From: Cynocephalus volans
Taxonomy: Eukaryota; Chordata; Mammalia; Dermoptera; Cynocephalidae
Assembly: GCF_027409185.1 (NCBI RefSeq)
Contig: NC_084465.1
Coordinates: 26,205,864-26,269,863, forward strand
DNA: 64,000 bases
Direction: 5' to 3'
In this document: one piece after another, positions 62,995-64,000 of the stretch
How the letters are laid out: each line of letters opens with the position of its first letter
How positions within the stretch are numbered: the stretch's first letter is position 1
Program-made: the position numbers and the translations under genes
Notes under the pieces: model-generated
Databases searched by the model: none
Seen by the model: the letters and a program-made list of their open reading frames with translations, nothing else
Told to the model about the DNA's origin: nothing

Positions 62995-64000
62995 CAAATT
63001 AAAACCTCAATGAGAAACAGTTGCTGGCTTATTACATTAATAAAGATTTTTAAAATAACACCCAGCAGTGTGTAGACTACCAGGAAAAAGGTACTCATAG
63101 CTTACTGATGGCTGTGTAAATGTTTTTGTTCAATCGAGCTCCCTTTTTGCTCGTATAAAATTTTAATCAGCTTAGAATATACACAATCAAAAGAAATGTG
63201 AAATTAAATAAAAGGAACAGGCACGGAAGATCAAGATCGAAGAAAAACGTTAGATGTGCAGGTCAGAAATTCATATTGTTCCAAAATTAAACAGAAAATT
63301 TGCTTTGAACTTGCTGGATGCAATGCAAAGTGGGAAAACACTGAGTATTCACTGACGTTTCTGAATGGTAAGGAAAAAGCAGAAAAATTCCTCAAGGGAA
63401 ACAAAACTTTTCAAGGTTTTTAGAAATGATGGAGCGTATGTGTGTGTCTTCATATAGGACAGCCTTATACTTGTTGCGGAGGAAAAAAAGAGAAACTTTT
63501 CTGGAGCTGAGGATAGATAACCCCTTGGGTCCTAGCATGCAAATTTCAGGTTGCCACTGGCCTGCCTCCTTATGTTCTACTTCTAGTCCCTGTAGGCAGA
63601 GATGTTTTAGCCATTAAACACTATAGCACATTGCTTACACAAATGTTGGAGACCTGGAAAAAAAAGTCTGGCTCTAAAATATGAAAACCAAAATTAATAA
63701 ATGTTAACTTTTTAAAAGAACCCGTGCCATTAAGTGGTCAAATAGTAGATGAGAGAAATTTTCTCTTTATAGGAGTATTTCAAGTGTAAATTAAGAAGCA
63801 ATGATAGAATATCACCATTTTGCAACCCCTAATGAGTTAGATATACCCATTGAGCATCAACCCCTACTAGTGTCACAAAATGAGAGGTCACGTTATGTAC
63901 CTCCAGAACATAAACTTGACTATGAATTAGTCTTGTAGAAAAAATTGAACCTGAATCTCATCAGACATCTGTATGCAACTACCAGTTTTCAGAAAATACA
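62995..64000. other. Distal upstream flank, nothing recognised
   Basis: AT-rich intergenic sequence. Short open frames carry no domain. Part (63020-63120) is weakly LINE-1-like. Confidence 0.4.

Noticed and set aside
1..64000. CRISPR array, operon, phage or plasmid system
   Set aside because: No regularly spaced repeats, bacterial-style gene packing or ribosome-binding sites. Spliced exons and mammalian repeats show nuclear vertebrate DNA.

Overview
This is a piece of a placental-mammal nuclear genome: introns with GT-AG boundaries, CpG-rich promoter sequence, and a heavy load of SINE, LINE-1, L2, MIR, LTR and DNA-transposon remains. The only gene I can support is KLHDC10, on the minus strand. 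All ten coding exons are present between 62100 (start codon) and 11172 (stop codon). They splice to a 1,329-nt frame of 442 codons plus stop, every junction agrees in phase, and no lesion is seen. The product is a six-bladed kelch protein. Members of this family are substrate receptors of CUL2-RING ubiquitin ligases that read C-terminal degrons, and KLHDC10 is also linked to ASK1/PP5 stress signalling (established knowledge, not visible here).

The young SINEs are the best clue to the species. At least fifteen copies are built only from tRNA-Ile-like units, some single (about 85-110 bp) and some head-to-tail double (about 140-170 bp). No Alu, B1, carnivore, ruminant or horse SINE was seen. Pure tRNA-Ile monomers and dimers match the CYN/t-SINE family of colugos (Dermoptera, Galeopterus/Cynocephalus). 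A horseshoe or leaf-nosed bat with Rhin-1 SINEs is the alternative I cannot exclude without a search.

Layout. 1-2300 is GC- and CpG-rich with no recognisable gene. 2300-6000 is ancient repeats, a SINE and unique sequence. About 6140-11171 is probably the long KLHDC10 3' UTR, read on the minus strand. 11172-20771 holds coding exons 10 to 3 with short introns. 20772-35374 is intron 2 (14.6 kb) and contains nested LINE-1s. 35375-35461 is the isolated 87-nt exon 2. 35462-61934 is intron 1 (26.5 kb) and holds most of the insertions: LINE-1s, SINEs, a solo MaLR LTR, an endogenous-retrovirus pol fragment, a polyadenylated retropseudogene candidate and a GC-rich retroposon with a 24-bp target-site duplication. 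61935-62100 is the coding part of exon 1, in a CpG island with clustered CCAAT boxes. 62500-64000 is upstream flank with one SINE.

I found no bacterial-style system, CRISPR array or canonical tRNA/rRNA gene, and no convincing new multigene system. The points most worth a second look are a tailless SINE in the 3' UTR beside a 20-bp hairpin, a SINE subfamily with a remodelled first unit and a deleted second unit, two palindromic 82-bp mariner-type elements in introns, a 63-bp duplication at the likely polyadenylation region, and the GC-rich retroposon in intron 1.
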